From positions 1 through 6,561 of the forward strand of contig JAUWNO010000124.1 of the NCBI GenBank assembly GCA_030612605.1: a stretch of 6,561 nucleotides of DNA. The letters run 5' to 3'. Each line of letters begins with the position of its first letter. Position 1 is the first letter of the stretch. Below the pieces are notes generated by a model. The model saw nothing but the letters and a program-made list of their open reading frames with translations. It had not been told where the DNA came from and did no database searches. This document shows positions 6,448-6,561 of this stretch, piece by piece. The DNA is from Armatimonadota bacterium. Its GTDB lineage: Bacteria > Cloacimonadota > Cloacimonadia > Cloacimonadales > TCS61. A program made the position numbers and the translations under genes.

Positions 6448-6456
6448 AAGGAGGAG
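6448..6456 (+). promoter_or_regulatory. Strong ribosome binding site for the last, partial gene
   Basis: AAGGAGGAG, nearly a full anti-16S match, lies just before the ATG at 6459 and after a run of nine A residues. This is the best ribosome site in the window and it fixes the start of the truncated gene. A weaker AAAAGGA lies about twenty bases upstream and has no start codon at a suitable distance. Confidence 0.75.
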
Positions 6457-6458
6457 AT

Positions 6459-6561
6459 ATGAAAAAAGTTTTGATTCTTTTATTGTTATCTGTTTTTGTT
6501 GGAGGTATTTTCGCAGACGAAATTATGCAGCCGGCAGGACCAGACAAATCGTTAACCAGCC
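6459..6561 (+). CDS. Exported protein of unknown function, N-terminus only (cut by window end)
   Basis: Only 34 complete codons are present. They encode a textbook signal peptide (MKKVLILLLLSVFVGGIFA, probable cut after residue 19) and the start of a mature region, DEIMQPAGPDKSLTS. The absence of a cysteine after the cleavage site argues against a lipoprotein. The gap to the barrel gene is 63 bases, the longest in the window, so it may be the next operon member or a separately expressed unit. The visible part is too short for a family call; another surface or envelope protein is a reasonable expectation from the neighbours. Confidence 0.75.
   Translation, partial: MKKVLILLLLSVFVGGIFADEIMQPAGPDKSLTS

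Overview
The window holds one tightly packed, plus-strand gene cluster with no intergenic stretch longer than about 65 bases, so it reads as a single operon. The base composition is AT-rich, every gene has a purine-rich GGAG-type ribosome site, and most products carry a signal peptide or a membrane segment. The combination of a tandem-ExbD TonB system, a large exported protein ending in a type IX-like sorting tail, and a PorV/PorQ-family barrel points to a Gram-negative of the Bacteroidota/Fibrobacterota/Cloacimonadota/Marinimicrobia/KSB1 assemblage. The AT-rich composition and the style of the large protein (DDDGDG..DED motifs, VVPNPY motif, WDLLS.NNQ tail) make a Cloacimonadota-like bacterium my best guess. 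That placement is an inference and not proven here.

Layout: 30-830 ExbB-like proton-channel subunit; 840-1247 and 1257-1664 two tandem, different ExbD-like subunits; 1671-2306 TonB; 2331-5354 a 1007-residue exported, acidic protein of unknown function with a C-terminal sorting-type domain; 5364-6395 an outer-membrane beta-barrel protein of the PorV/PorQ family; 6459-6561 the first 34 codons of another exported protein, cut by the window end. No RNA gene, mobile element, CRISPR array or clear intrinsic terminator was seen. The promoter must lie upstream of base 1 or in the few bases before the first gene.

How the genes may work together: ExbB, ExbD1, ExbD2 and TonB form a complete inner-membrane motor that passes proton-motive force to an outer-membrane partner. 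The usual partner, a TonB-dependent receptor, is absent from the window. Its place is taken by a probable type IX-style cargo protein and a PorV-like barrel, the family that in Bacteroidota carries cargo during type IX secretion. The barrel and the cargo share an unusual DxDGDGxIDED calcium-site-like motif, twice in each, which hints that they may share a calcium-dependent property or contact. A dedicated motor-cargo-barrel system is the most interesting reading, but it rests on gene order and motif sharing only.
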